Source: Skermanella stibiiresistens SB22
GTDB taxonomy: Bacteria > Pseudomonadota > Alphaproteobacteria > Azospirillales > Azospirillaceae
Assembly (NCBI RefSeq): GCF_000576635.1
Contig: NZ_AVFL01000010.1
Span: forward strand, 124,001-188,000
Reading direction: 5' to 3'
Length of the DNA stretch: 64,000 bases
Below are positions 26,328-35,915 of this stretch, piece after piece. Position numbers and translations under genes: made by a program. Position 1 is the stretch's first letter; each line of letters begins with the position of its first letter. Below the pieces are notes generated by a model, which saw only the letters and a program-made list of their open reading frames with translations, searched no databases and was not told where the DNA came from.

Positions 26328-29300
26328 ATGTCGCTCAACATCTCCGCTTGGTCGATCCGCAGTCCGGTCCCGGCGCTGGTCTTCTTCGCCGTCGTCATGC
26401 TGCTCGGCATCGTCTCGTTCCAGTCGCTGCCGATCACGCGCTTTCCCAACATCGACGTGCCGGTGGTCTCGATCGCGGTGACGCAATCCGGCGCCGCCCC
26501 GTCCGAGATCGAGGCGCAGGTCACCAAGCAGATCGAGGACGCGGTCGCCAACATCACCGGCGTCAAGCACGTGACCTCGACCGTCACCGACGGCAGCTCC
26601 GTCACCGCGATCGAGTTCCGGCTGGAGGTCGACACCGACCGCGCGGTCAACGACGTCAAGGACGCCATCGCCAAGATCCGCACCGACCTGCCGCGCACCA
26701 TCGACGAGCCGATCGTCGAGCGGGTCGATGTCGAGGGTCAGGCGATCCAGAGCTACGCCGCCTCCGCGCCCGGCATGACGCTGGAACAGCTGTCCTGGTT
26801 CGTCGACGATGTCGTCAAGCGCAAGCTGCAGGGCCTCAAGGGCGTCGGCCGGATCGACCGGATCGGCGGCGTCGAGCGCGAGATCCAGGTCCAGCTGAAC
26901 CCCGACCGGCTGATGTCGCTCGGCATCACCGCCGCCGACGTCAACCGCCAGCTCCGCGCCACCAACATCGACCTGGGCGGAGGACGCGGCGAGTTGGGCG
27001 GCCAGGAGCAGGCGATCCGCACGCTGGCCGGCGCCCGCACCATCGAGAGCCTGCGCCAGAGCCGCATCGTGCTGCCCGGCGGGCGCGAGGTGCGCCTGTC
27101 CGACCTGGGCGAGGTGGTCGACAGCTACGAGGAGCCGCGCGCCTTCGGCAAGCTGAACGGCCAGCAGCAGGTCGTCTCCTTCGCCGTGTTCCGCTCCAAG
27201 GGCGCCAGCAACGTCGAGGTCGGCCGCGTGGTGGAGGAGGAACTCGCCCGCATCTCCGCGATCCAGCCCGATGTGACCTATACCCTGATCGACGACACGG
27301 TCGACTACATCGAGGGCAACTACGAAGCCGCGATGGGCACCCTGCTGGAGGGCGCCGCGCTGGCCGTCGTCGTCGTGTTCATCTTCCTGCGCGACTGGCG
27401 CGCCACGCTGATCGCGGCCATCGCCATGCCCCTGTCGGCGGTGCCGACCTTCTGGGTCATGAGCATGATGGGCTTCTCCCTCAACCTGGTCAGCCTGCTG
27501 GCGATCACGCTGGTGACCGGCATCCTGGTCGACGACGCCATCGTCGAGATCGAGAACATCGTCCGCCACATGCGGATGGGCAAGTCGCCCTACCGCGCCG
27601 CCATGGAGGCCGCCGACGAGATCGGCCTGGCGGTCATCGCGATCACCCTGACCATCGTCGCGGTGTTCGCCCCGGTCAGCTTCATGGGCGGCATCCCCGG
27701 CCAGTACTTCAAGCAGTTCGGCCTGACCGTCGCGGTCGCCGTGCTGTTCTCGCTGCTGGTCGCCCGATTGATAACGCCCATGATGGCGGCCTACCTGATG
27801 CGGCCGCACCCGCCCCGGCCGGAGCGCGACGGCGCCATCATGCGGGCCTATACCGGTTTCCTCCGCGTCACCCTGCGTTTCCGCTTCCTGACCCTGCTGG
27901 TCGGCATGGGGCTGTTCGCGACGTCGATCTGGGCAACGGGATTGCTGCCCACCGGCTTCATCCCGGCGGAGGACGCCGCCCGCACCGTCGTCTCGGTCGA
28001 GCTGCCCCCCGGCGCCACGCTCCAGGACACCGTGGCGACCACCGACCGGATCGCCGCGACGCTGCGCCAGATGCCCGAGGTCAAGTCGGTCTTCACCATG
28101 GGCGGCACGACGCCGACCGGCAACCGCGAGATCCGCAAGGCGGCGCTCTACGTCATGCTGACGCCCAAGGGCGAGCGCCAATTGACCCAAAAGCAGGTCG
28201 AGGCCCAGATCTCCGAACGGCTCGCCGACATCCCGGACATCCGCGCCTGGTACGTCAACGAGCGGGGCGAGCGCGAGCTGTCGATCACCGTGATGGGCAA
28301 CGACGGCGACGCGCTGAGCGAGGCCGTCGCCTCGATCGAGGCGGCGATGCGGCGCCAGCCCGGATTCTCCAACGCCGCCGCCAGCGCCGGGCTCGACCGT
28401 CCCGAGATCCGCGTGACGCCCCGGCTGGACGAGGCCGCCCGCTTCGGTGTCTCGCCCGAGACGATATCGGAGACGGTGCGGGTCGCCACCATCGGCGACG
28501 TCGACGCCAACCTCGCCAAGTTCAACGCGGGCGACCGCCAGATCCCGATCCGGGTCCAGCTCGACACCCAGGCCCGCCACGACCTCCGCCTGATCGAGAC
28601 GCTGGCGGTGCCCAACTCGGCGGGCTACGCCGTGCCGCTGATGTCGCTGGCGAACGTCACGTTCGGCCAGGGTCCGTCCTCGATCGAGCGCTACGACCGC
28701 GAGCGCCGGGTACTGATCGGCGCCGACCTGACCGGTGGCCTGACGCTGGGCGACGCGCTGGCGCGGATCAAGGCGCTGCCGGAGGTCCAGAACATGCCGG
28801 CCGGCACCCGCATCCAGGAGAGCGGCGACGCCGAGATCATGGGCGAGGTCTTCGCCGGCTTCGCCGCCGCCATGGGCGCCGGTCTGCTGATGGTGCTGGG
28901 CGTGCTGATCCTGCTGTTCCACAACGTCTTCCAGCCGATCACCATCCTGCTGTCGCTGCCGCTGTCGATCGGCGGCGTGATCATCGCCCTGCTGCTGACC
29001 GGCAACCCGATCAGCATGCCGGTGGTGATCGGCATCCTGATGCTGATGGGCATCGTCACCAAGAACGCGATCATGCTGGTAGACTTCGCGGTGGAGCAGG
29101 AACGGAAGGGCATGAACCGGATCGACGCCATCATCGACGCCGGCCGCAAGCGCGCCCAGCCGATCGTGATGACGACCATCGCCATGGCGGCCGGCATGCT
29201 GCCCAGCGCGATGGGAGCCGGCGACGGTGGCGAGTTCCGCGCCCCCATGGCGATCGCGGTGATCGGCGGGTTGCTGGTCTCGACCGTGCTGTCCCTGATC

Positions 29301-29456
29301 TTCGTGCCCAGCTTCTACACCATCATGGAAGGCGTCTCCGAGCGGGTCGGCGGCTTCCTCGGCCGCTTCGTCGGCCCCAAGGAGGAGGACGACGATCCCC
29401 ACCAGCCGACGGCGGTCAAGGCGCCCTCGCCGCCCTACCGCCACGCGGCCGAGTAA
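26328..29456 (+). CDS. RND multidrug efflux permease (AcrB/MexB-like, HAE1)
   Basis: A 1042-residue inner-membrane proton antiporter with the usual twelve-helix, two-large-periplasmic-loop plan. The N-terminus ISAWSIRSPVPALVFFAVVMLLG and the helix-4 proton-relay pair Asp402/Asp403 in GILVDDAIVEIENI are diagnostic. The second half repeats the pattern (GILMLMGIVTKNAIMLVDFAVEQ, carrying the matching Asp). The sequence is closer to the MexF/VexF-like hydrophobe exporters than to heavy-metal pumps. It is the third gene of the TetR-controlled operon. A long open frame on the opposite strand is only a shadow of its GC-rich codons. Confidence 0.95.
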   Translation: MSLNISAWSIRSPVPALVFFAVVMLLGIVSFQSLPITRFPNIDVPVVSIAVTQSGAAPSEIEAQVTKQIEDAVANITGVKHVTSTVTDGSSVTAIEFRLEVDTDRAVNDVKDAIAKIRTDLPRTIDEPIVERVDVEGQAIQSYAASAPGMTLEQLSWFVDDVVKRKLQGLKGVGRIDRIGGVEREIQVQLNPDRLMSLGITAADVNRQLRATNIDLGGGRGELGGQEQAIRTLAGARTIESLRQSRIVLPGGREVRLSDLGEVVDSYEEPRAFGKLNGQQQVVSFAVFRSKGASNVEVGRVVEEELARISAIQPDVTYTLIDDTVDYIEGNYEAAMGTLLEGAALAVVVVFIFLRDWRATLIAAIAMPLSAVPTFWVMSMMGFSLNLVSLLAITLVTGILVDDAIVEIENIVRHMRMGKSPYRAAMEAADEIGLAVIAITLTIVAVFAPVSFMGGIPGQYFKQFGLTVAVAVLFSLLVARLITPMMAAYLMRPHPPRPERDGAIMRAYTGFLRVTLRFRFLTLLVGMGLFATSIWATGLLPTGFIPAEDAARTVVSVELPPGATLQDTVATTDRIAATLRQMPEVKSVFTMGGTTPTGNREIRKAALYVMLTPKGERQLTQKQVEAQISERLADIPDIRAWYVNERGERELSITVMGNDGDALSEAVASIEAAMRRQPGFSNAAASAGLDRPEIRVTPRLDEAARFGVSPETISETVRVATIGDVDANLAKFNAGDRQIPIRVQLDTQARHDLRLIETLAVPNSAGYAVPLMSLANVTFGQGPSSIERYDRERRVLIGADLTGGLTLGDALARIKALPEVQNMPAGTRIQESGDAEIMGEVFAGFAAAMGAGLLMVLGVLILLFHNVFQPITILLSLPLSIGGVIIALLLTGNPISMPVVIGILMLMGIVTKNAIMLVDFAVEQERKGMNRIDAIIDAGRKRAQPIVMTTIAMAAGMLPSAMGAGDGGEFRAPMAIAVIGGLLVSTVLSLIFVPSFYTIMEGVSERVGGFLGRFVGPKEEDDDPHQPTAVKAPSPPYRHAAE

Positions 29457-29477
29457 AGCACCGGCGGGTTGTCCGAT

Positions 29478-29508
29478 GGCATGATCGGTGTTACAAGCCG
29501 GTCATGCC
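29478..29508. terminator. possible hairpin after the RND operon
   Basis: GGCATGA and TCATGCC arms with an inner CGG/CCG extension form a stem about 20 bases after the RND permease stop. There is no T-run, so intrinsic termination is doubtful. Confidence 0.3.
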
Positions 29509-29622
29509 GTTCCATGACAATCCGCCCTGACAGCAGGCGAAGCTCCGTCCCGCCCTGTCCAGAACCGCCCTGTTTCCCCGCTCGACGCGGGTGGAAACCC
29601 GGCCGCACCACCCGGCATACCC

Positions 29623-31146
29623 ATGACAACCCGAGTTTCCAGTTCCCGAGCCGGATGGCTCCCGACCCTCCGTGCCGAATGGTTCGGCAATATCCGAGGC
29701 GACCTTCTCGCCGGCATCGCCGTGGCTCTGGCGCTGATTCCCGAAGCCATAGCCTTCTCGATCATCGCGGGCGTCGATCCCAAGGTCGGCCTCTACGCCT
29801 CGTTCTGCATCGCGGTCACCATCTCGATCGTGGGCGGCAGGCCTGGCATGATCTCCGCCGCCACCGGCGCCATGGCGCTCCTGATGCTCGGCCTGGTGCG
29901 CGAGCACGGGCTCGATTACCTGCTGGCCGCCAGCCTCCTGACGGGAGTGCTGCAGATCGCGGTTGGCCTGCTCCGGCTCGGCCGCTACATGAAGTTCGTG
30001 TCCCGCTCGGTCATGACCGGCTTCGTCAACTCGCTGGCGATCCTGATCTTCATGGCTCAATTGCCGGAGCTGATCGGCATGGGCTGGCAGACCTACGCGA
30101 TCGTCGTGGCCGGCCTCGCCATCATCTACCTGCTGCCACTGGTAACCAAGGCGCTGCCCTCGCCGCTGATCGCCATCGTCGTCCTGACGGCGGTCGCCAT
30201 CGCGACGGGAGCCGACGTCCGCACCGTCGGCGACATGGGCGAGTTGCCCAACGCCCTGCCCGCCTTCGCCTTCCCCAACGTGCCGCTCAATCTCGAAACG
30301 CTGCGGATCATCCTGCCGGTCGCCATCACGATGACCATCGTCGGCCTGCTGGAATCGTTGCTGACCGCCTCGATCGTCGACGACATGACCGACACCGGCA
30401 GCGACAAACACCGCGAGACGCGCGGCCAGGGCATCGCCAACATCGTCTCTCCCCTGTTCGGCGGCATGGCGGGCTGCGCCATGATCGGCCAGTCCGTCAT
30501 CAACATCAAATCGGGCGGCCGCGGCCGGCTCTCCACCTTCACGGCGGGAACGGTGCTGCTGTTCCTGATCCTGGTGCTGCAGGACTGGGTGAAGCAAATC
30601 CCCATGCCGGCGCTGGTCTCCGTCATGATCATGGTGTCGATCGGCACCTTCAGCTGGAAGTCGATCCGCGACATCGGCACCATCCCGACCAGCTCGACGC
30701 TGGTGATGCTGGCGACCACCGCGACCGTGGTGATCACCCACGACCTGTCGCTGGGCGTGCTGATCGGCGTGCTGCTGAGCGCGCTGTTCTTCGCCCGCAA
30801 GGTCGCCCGCCTCGTCTCCGTCACCAGCGCGCTCGGCGCCGACGGCACGGTCCGGACCTACACCGTGCGGGGCCAGATCTTCTTCGCCTCGTCCGACCGC
30901 TTCACCAGCGCCTTCGACTTCCGCGAAAAGGAGCACGCGCCCGAACTTGAGCGGGTCGACATCGACCTGACCCACGCCCACCTGTGGGACATCACCTCGG
31001 TCGGCGCCATCGACAAGATCGTGCTGAAGTTCCGCCGCGCCGGGATCGAGGCGCGCGTCATCGGCCTCAACCAGGCCAGCGCCACCCTGCACGACCAGAT
31101 CGCTATCCACGACAAGGACACGGCCGACCTCGCGGCCGGCCACTAG
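29623..31146 (+). CDS. SulP family anion transporter with C-terminal STAS domain
   Basis: A 507-residue membrane protein. Residues ~10-400 hold the SulP/SLC26 membrane domain, beginning with [36 protein letters not shown], the family signature. The C-terminal ~100 residues form a STAS domain ([30 protein letters not shown]). SulP transporters carry sulfate, bicarbonate or other anions; the substrate cannot be assigned. It follows the RND operon by 166 bases and is followed by an MFS gene after 27 bases, with which it may be co-transcribed. Confidence 0.93.
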   Translation: MTTRVSSSRAGWLPTLRAEWFGNIRGDLLAGIAVALALIPEAIAFSIIAGVDPKVGLYASFCIAVTISIVGGRPGMISAATGAMALLMLGLVREHGLDYLLAASLLTGVLQIAVGLLRLGRYMKFVSRSVMTGFVNSLAILIFMAQLPELIGMGWQTYAIVVAGLAIIYLLPLVTKALPSPLIAIVVLTAVAIATGADVRTVGDMGELPNALPAFAFPNVPLNLETLRIILPVAITMTIVGLLESLLTASIVDDMTDTGSDKHRETRGQGIANIVSPLFGGMAGCAMIGQSVINIKSGGRGRLSTFTAGTVLLFLILVLQDWVKQIPMPALVSVMIMVSIGTFSWKSIRDIGTIPTSSTLVMLATTATVVITHDLSLGVLIGVLLSALFFARKVARLVSVTSALGADGTVRTYTVRGQIFFASSDRFTSAFDFREKEHAPELERVDIDLTHAHLWDITSVGAIDKIVLKFRRAGIEARVIGLNQASATLHDQIAIHDKDTADLAAGH

Positions 31147-31173
31147 AACCGAAGAACCAGGAACCCCCGCCCC

Positions 31174-32463
31174 GTGGGCTATCTCGCCTTCATCGCCGCC
31201 CACGGGCGGATGCTCGCCTTCGGCTTCTTGCTGACGCTGTTCTCCAGCTTCGGCCAGACCTTCTTCATCTCGCTGTCCGGCGGACACATCCGCGAGGACT
31301 TCGCCCTGTCCAACGGCGAGTTCGGGCTGCTCTACTCCATCGCCACCCTGGGCAGCGCCACGGCGCTGATCTGGGCCGGCCGCTGGATCGACACCGTCGC
31401 CCTGCCCCGCTACGTCACCGCCGTCGTCCTGGCGCTGACCCTCGCCTGCGTCGGCATGGCGACGGCCGGCCATCCGGTCTTCCTGGCGCTGGCGATCTTC
31501 GGCCTGCGGCTGGCGGGACAAGGCCTGATGCCGCACACCGCCTTCACCACCATGGCCCGCCGCTTCGACACCGGACGCGGCACCGCGCTGAGCCTCGTGG
31601 CCCTGGGCCACCCGACCGGCGAGGCCCTGCTCCCCACCCTGATGGTGGCGGCGCTGGCCGTGCTGGGCTGGCGGAGCGCCTGGATCATCTGCGCCGCGGC
31701 ATTGCTGGTGGTGGTGGTGCCGTCGCTGCTGGCCCTGCTCCGCGCCGACGCCCGAGCCACCGCCGCGAAAATCGCCGCCGCCACCGCCAACTCCCCGGAA
31801 ACCGACCCGGCCACCTCTCCCGCCGCCATCTCCCGCCCGATCGCACCGCGTGACTGGACCCGCGCCGAGGTGCTGCGCGACCCGCGTTTCTACCTGCTGC
31901 TGCCGGCCCTGCTGGCTCCCGGCTTCATCAACACCGGCGTCTTCTTCCACCAGATCGCGCTGGTAGAGGCCAAGGGCTGGGCGCCGACCCTGTTCGCCGC
32001 ATCCTTCGCGATCTACGCCGGAACCACCATCGCGACCTCGCTGACCGCCGGCCCGCTGATCGACCGCGTCGGAGCCGTCCGCCTAATGCCGGTCTACCTG
32101 CTGCCCCTGGCGGCGGCGCTCGCCGTGCTGTCCGCCACCACCAACCCCTTGGGCGCCGCCAGCTTCATGGCGCTGGCCGGCGTCACCGCCGGGATCAGCG
32201 CGATCATCACCGCCGCCGTTTGGGCCGAGCTGTACGGCACCCGCCACCTGGGAGCCATCCGCTCCCTCTCGGTCTCGATCAGCGTCCTATCCACAGCCCT
32301 GTCACCCGGCCTGTTCGGCTGGCTGATCGACCACGAAGGCAGCTTCGACGGCATCGCCGCCGGCAGCGCCGCCGGAGTGCTGGCGGCCTCGCTGCTGACG
32401 CTGGCCGCGGTGCGCCGCCACTCCCTCACCGCGCCGGGCGGCCGCAGTATTCCGCCGTCGTGA
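31174..32463 (+). CDS. MFS transporter
   Basis: A 429-residue major facilitator with twelve predicted helices. Sequence landmarks include an early FGQTFFISLSGG and a second-half APGFINTGVFFHQIALVEAKGW. It resembles the nitrate/oxalate/monocarboxylate-like MFS proteins annotated only as 'MFS transporter'; the substrate is unknown. The start codon is GTG 31174, weakly supported by AGGA 11-14 bases upstream. Its 3' end overlaps the convergent secreted-protein gene by 38 bases (32426-32463), so the last helix-tail residues are encoded antisense to that gene. Confidence 0.88.
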   Translation: MGYLAFIAAHGRMLAFGFLLTLFSSFGQTFFISLSGGHIREDFALSNGEFGLLYSIATLGSATALIWAGRWIDTVALPRYVTAVVLALTLACVGMATAGHPVFLALAIFGLRLAGQGLMPHTAFTTMARRFDTGRGTALSLVALGHPTGEALLPTLMVAALAVLGWRSAWIICAAALLVVVVPSLLALLRADARATAAKIAAATANSPETDPATSPAAISRPIAPRDWTRAEVLRDPRFYLLLPALLAPGFINTGVFFHQIALVEAKGWAPTLFAASFAIYAGTTIATSLTAGPLIDRVGAVRLMPVYLLPLAAALAVLSATTNPLGAASFMALAGVTAGISAIITAAVWAELYGTRHLGAIRSLSVSISVLSTALSPGLFGWLIDHEGSFDGIAAGSAAGVLAASLLTLAAVRRHSLTAPGGRSIPPS

Positions 32464-33214
32464 AGCGGCCGGTGATGGTGTACGGCGTGCCGGGGCGGAG
32501 GATGAACTCGCTGGCGCCGTGGGGCTTGTTCGGGTTGGCGGTGTCCGAGGCGGGAGCCCAGTCGTAGGTGTAGCCCAGCCGGGTCCACGGGAACCCCTTC
32601 TCGCTATAGGAATTGGCGTAGTTGCCGACGAACCAGGTGCGGTAATCGTCCACGTCGCTGGCCGCGTTGACCTCGCACCGGCTGTCGTCGATCTCGCGGT
32701 CCGGGCAAGGCCGCAGCATGTCCTTGGGCGACACCCACATCTCGACGAACCGCGCGTTCTGCCCCGTCGGCGGCAGCCCGAACAGCTGGAGCAGTCGATT
32801 GGAGATCGCCGTCACGTCGCGCGTCCCCAGCGCGCGGCAGAAGTCCCGCACCTGGGGCACCGCCGTGACCCACATGATGGTGCCCCAGGTCGGTGGCGCC
32901 GACTTGTCGGTCGGCAACTCCTCCGGCTGCGAGTAGAACCGCTGGAACGCGCTTTCCGACATCCACGACACCACCTTGACCCTGGCGTCGGCGGCGTCGC
33001 TCTCCCACCGCAGGAAGGCGTTGTCGCGCCGAATGGAAACCAGCCGATCGTCGATCTCGGCCGGAGTCGGCACCGCCGCGTCGGAGATCGCGTCGACATA
33101 CCGCTTCGCCGGGTCCACCGGATCCAAGGTGGCGGCCACCGCGGCGCCCATGCCGAATAGCGCCAAGCCCAGCCCCAGCGCCAGCCCCCTGCGAACCCCA
33201 ACGCACCTGTTCAT
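32426..33214 (-). CDS. secreted hypothetical protein
   Basis: 262 residues with a cleavable signal peptide (RRGLALGLGLALFGMGAAVAA) and GGAGG seven bases before ATG 33214. The mature part contains four cysteines (DFCRAL, MLRPCPD, DSRCEV, EYCGRP) and many aromatic residues (MWVTAVPQVRDF, TWFVGNYANSY, GFPWTRLGYTYDWAP). No family was recognised with certainty; proteins of this type are usually annotated as hypothetical exported proteins of alphaproteobacteria. It ends inside the convergent MFS gene and is divergent from cas3. Confidence 0.75.
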   Translation of the reverse strand: MNRCVGVRRGLALGLGLALFGMGAAVAATLDPVDPAKRYVDAISDAAVPTPAEIDDRLVSIRRDNAFLRWESDAADARVKVVSWMSESAFQRFYSQPEELPTDKSAPPTWGTIMWVTAVPQVRDFCRALGTRDVTAISNRLLQLFGLPPTGQNARFVEMWVSPKDMLRPCPDREIDDSRCEVNAASDVDDYRTWFVGNYANSYSEKGFPWTRLGYTYDWAPASDTANPNKPHGASEFILRPGTPYTITGRFTTAEYCGRPAR

Positions 33215-33327
33215 ATCCGTGCCTCCGCGCGAAAATCGGCCGGCACGGAATCGAGCCGATCCGGAGGCGTCCCCGCTACCCGGCGGACGCCTCGGGGATC
33301 GGTCTATCGCTAAAATGTATATAAAAA

Positions 33328-33342
33328 GTGTATTTATTACAC
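33328..33342. promoter_or_regulatory. inverted repeat in the cas3 upstream region
   Basis: GTGTA-TTTAT-TACAC is a perfect 5-bp inverted repeat in a short AT-rich island (33311-33342, with TAAAAT and TATATA) 25 bases before the cas3 ATG. It is a plausible promoter/operator region for cas3, but no clear -35 box is present at standard spacing from either -10-like sequence. Confidence 0.35.
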
Positions 33343-33366
33343 GCGAAGGGAGTAGCCTTCCCGGCC

Positions 33367-35649
33367 ATGGATCAGAACGAACACACCGTCTTCGCCCACT
33401 CCCCGCCAGACGGGGTGGAGGGGGAATGGGAACCCTTGGCCGAGCACCTCATCAAGGTCGGCACCCTGGCCGCCGGCTGCGCCAAGCGAATGGGCCACCC
33501 GGAAGTCGCCGAGGCTCTGGGCCTGCTCCACGACATCGGCAAGAACCACCCCGATTTCCAACGCTACATCCGGGGTAAGGGCGTCAGCGTCGATCACTCC
33601 ACCGCCGGAGCGGTCTACGCCGCCAAGCACTGCGGCGCGAAGGTCGGCCGCCTGATGGCCTTCGCCATCGCCGGCCACCACGCGGGGCTCGCCAACGGTC
33701 TCGCCATGGGCGGCGGCCTCACGCCGTTGACCGAGCGGCTGAGGGACAAGCCCGTCCCCGCCCTGCCAGCCGGCGTTGAACTCCCCGCTCTACCGGCCAC
33801 GTGGCAGCGGATCAGCGGGTATGGCGGCTTCAGCCGGGCGTTCCTGGTGCGGATGCTGTTCGCCTGCCTGATCGACGCCGACCGTCTGGCGACCGAAGCC
33901 TACACGGCGAAGGCGAAGGGCGAGCCCGTCGATCGCGGTTGCGCGATCCCACTGGCGACCCTCCGCGCCAGCCTGACCAGCTACTTGAGCGGCATCACCC
34001 AGAAGCTCGGCACCCCTCCCGCCCCGGTCAACGCCTTGCGGGCGCGGGTGCTGGACTCGGTCCTGGAGAAGGCGACGCTGCCACCTGGACTGTTCTCCCT
34101 CACCGTCCCGACCGGCGGCGGCAAGACGTTAGCGTCGCTGGCCTTCGCGCTCAAACACGCGGAGGTACACGCGGAGGAACATGACCTCCGCCGGGTCGTC
34201 TACGTCATCCCCTTCACCTCGATCGTGGAACAGACCGCCGGCGAATTCCGCAAAGCCTTGGCCCCGCACGACGCGGTGCTGGAGCATCACAGCAACTTCG
34301 ATCCGAAGAACTTCCCAAGCAAAGGCGAGGATGACGAGGGCAAGGACGGCGTCCACAAACTGCAACTCGCGACCGAGAACTGGGACTGGCCGATCGTGGT
34401 CACGACGGCGGTCCAATTCTTCGAAAGCCTGTTCTCCAACCGGCCATCGCGGTGCCGCAAGCTCCACAACATCGCCGGCTCGGTGATCGTGCTGGACGAA
34501 GCGCAGACGCTGCCCGTCAAGTTCCTGCTGCCCTGCCTGGAAGCCATCCGGGAACTCGCCACCCATTACGGGTGCTCGATCGTGCTCTGCACCGCGACCC
34601 AACCCGCCATCCTCAAGCGTCTTCAATTCGAACAAGGTTTGGAGAACGTCCGCGAGCTGGCACCCGACCCGCTCGCCCTTTACCAGGAACTGAAGCGCGT
34701 CACCCTCACCCGGATCAAGGAACCGCAAACGGTCGACGCGCTGGCCGCCCGGCTAAGGACCGAGCCCCAAATCCTCTGCATCGTCAACAACCGCCGCCAC
34801 GCCCGCGACCTGCACCGGGCGATCCAGGATCAACCCGGCGCCCGGTTGCTGACGACCTCGCTTTGCGCCGCCCACCGCCGCGCCATCCTCGCTGACATCA
34901 AGGCCGATCTCGTTGAAGGAAGGCCGGTGCGCTTGGTCGCCACCTCGCTGATCGAGGCCGGAGTCGATATCAGCTTTCCCGTTGTCCTCCGCGCGGAAGC
35001 CGGCATCGAGTCGATCGCCCAGGCCGCCGGCCGCTGCAACCGCGAGGGCGAGTTGGCGCCCGAACTCGGCAAGGTCCTGATCTTCAAGCCAGCCGACCAC
35101 GAGAACCACAAACCGCCGCCCGAACTGTCGGAATTCGCCAAAACCGCCGGCCTGATCCTCGACAAGCACGACGATCCGCTCTCCCTCGCCGCCATCGAGG
35201 ACTACTTCAAAGAACTATACTGGCTGCGCACAGCCCATGACGGACTGGACGCCGCCAAAATCCTCAAGAGCCTGGACGTCACCTGCAAGAGCCTGAACTT
35301 CCCGTTCGCCGACATCGCCAACGCGTTCCAAATCATCAAGGACTCGCAAGCTCCGATCATCGTCCCCTACAAGCCCGCGAAAGATGACATCGACAAGCTA
35401 CTGAATGATTTGAATTACGTGAAGCGTCCCGGAGCCATCGCGCGCGCCCTCCAGCAATACATCGTCCAGGTTCCGCGTGACTCGCGCCGAAAACTGACCG
35501 CCGCGGGAGCCGTCCGGCTGATCCGATGCGAAGAATTCGGCGATCAATTCGCGGTCCTGGATAACGGGCACTTGTACGATGATATCGAAGGCTTGGATTG
35601 GGATGATCCAACCTACATGGACGCCAAAAGCCTGATTTGCGGCGGCTGA
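33367..35649 (+). CDS. cas3: CRISPR-associated nuclease-helicase Cas3, type I-C
   Basis: About 760 residues from ATG 33367. The N-terminal HD nuclease is shown by LLHDIGKNH (His55, Asp56) and AIAGHHAGLANG. The superfamily-2 helicase follows, with Walker A TGGGKT (Lys253), the DEAH-like box Asp377-Glu-Ala-Gln in VLDEAQTLP, ATQPAI, and motif VI QAAGRCNREGE. Cas3 is recruited by the I-C Cascade to degrade target DNA 3' to 5'. All catalytic motifs are intact. A hairpin follows the gene, and 1.2 kb separate it from cas5c. That spacing is unusual, because the I-C genes normally form one tight run. Cas3 thus appears to be its own transcription unit. Confidence 0.96.
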   Translation: MDQNEHTVFAHSPPDGVEGEWEPLAEHLIKVGTLAAGCAKRMGHPEVAEALGLLHDIGKNHPDFQRYIRGKGVSVDHSTAGAVYAAKHCGAKVGRLMAFAIAGHHAGLANGLAMGGGLTPLTERLRDKPVPALPAGVELPALPATWQRISGYGGFSRAFLVRMLFACLIDADRLATEAYTAKAKGEPVDRGCAIPLATLRASLTSYLSGITQKLGTPPAPVNALRARVLDSVLEKATLPPGLFSLTVPTGGGKTLASLAFALKHAEVHAEEHDLRRVVYVIPFTSIVEQTAGEFRKALAPHDAVLEHHSNFDPKNFPSKGEDDEGKDGVHKLQLATENWDWPIVVTTAVQFFESLFSNRPSRCRKLHNIAGSVIVLDEAQTLPVKFLLPCLEAIRELATHYGCSIVLCTATQPAILKRLQFEQGLENVRELAPDPLALYQELKRVTLTRIKEPQTVDALAARLRTEPQILCIVNNRRHARDLHRAIQDQPGARLLTTSLCAAHRRAILADIKADLVEGRPVRLVATSLIEAGVDISFPVVLRAEAGIESIAQAAGRCNREGELAPELGKVLIFKPADHENHKPPPELSEFAKTAGLILDKHDDPLSLAAIEDYFKELYWLRTAHDGLDAAKILKSLDVTCKSLNFPFADIANAFQIIKDSQAPIIVPYKPAKDDIDKLLNDLNYVKRPGAIARALQQYIVQVPRDSRRKLTAAGAVRLIRCEEFGDQFAVLDNGHLYDDIEGLDWDDPTYMDAKSLICGG

Positions 35650-35672
35650 CCGAAGCATCGGCGCGGAGTGCC

Positions 35673-35698
35673 GGGCGGACCCATGAATGGGTCCGCCC
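35673..35698. terminator. bidirectional hairpin between cas3 and the crRNA-like gene
   Basis: A perfect 12-bp stem, GGGCGGACCCAT with ATGGGTCCGCCC, encloses a 2-base loop 24 bases after the cas3 stop. Neither side carries a T-run. Because it is symmetric it could end cas3 transcription on the plus strand and cap the 3' end of the minus-strand crRNA-like RNA. Confidence 0.65.
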
Positions 35699-35768
35699 CT
35701 AACACTGTACATGATCTGCTTCGATCAACGTTTGAGGGTTTCAATCCACAACCTCTAGATGAGGTGAC
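35699..35768 (-). ncRNA. crRNA-like RNA gene: one degenerate I-C repeat plus spacer-like sequence (CreA/CreR-like)
   Basis: Reading the minus strand from 35768, a 31-base repeat-like unit keeps the architecture of the array repeat. It begins GTC, has a 5-bp stem ACCTC/GAGGT around a 5-base loop ATCTA (the array repeat has GCCCCC/GGGGGC around CGTGC), and ends in the identical 12 bases GTGGATTGAAAC (35749-35738). A spacer-like tail of up to 39 bases, starting CCTCAAACGTTGATCG, runs to the hairpin at 35698-35673. There is no second repeat. A TTGATA-N17-TAGAAG promoter places the start at about 35770, just ahead of the repeat. Single repeat-spacer units like this are the CreA antitoxin RNAs or Cas-regulating RNAs of other type I systems. 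The identification is inferred from sequence. Confidence 0.7.
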
Positions 35769-35776
35769 GATATGCA

Positions 35777-35805
35777 CTTCTACCAGATTTTCGGCTGGAT
35801 ATCAA
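35777..35805 (-). promoter_or_regulatory. sigma70-type promoter of the crRNA-like RNA
   Basis: On the minus strand TTGATA (35805-35800) and TAGAAG (35782-35777) are separated by exactly 17 bases. Transcription would begin near 35770, two bases before the repeat-like unit, so almost no leader precedes it. The match of position and structure supports the RNA gene downstream. Confidence 0.6.
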
Positions 35806-35915
35806 GCGTGGACAAAAGCGCTTCGATCCTGGAAATTCACCCAGCGTCGAGCCACGAGTTCCTTGCCCAAAGCTTCGCTGAAATGTTCACCGAATGCCTG
35901 TATCTGAAGCCATCG

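Noticed and set aside
24888-29444. A 1518-codon open frame on the minus strand opposite the RND genes
   Set aside because: It is His/Asp/Arg/Gly-rich with no domain pattern, and it mirrors two clear RND genes; it is a shadow of GC-rich codon usage.
32426-32463. Frameshift or misassembly suggested by the MFS and secreted-protein genes overlapping by 38 bases
   Set aside because: Both frames end cleanly and convergent overlaps of this size are common; nothing else indicates an error.
35738-35749. GTTTCAATCCAC as a simple leftover of a CRISPR repeat
   Set aside because: A decayed leftover would not keep the GTC start, a paired stem with a matching loop size, a promoter at the right distance and a PAM-flanked partial target nearby. 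It was therefore treated as an RNA gene.
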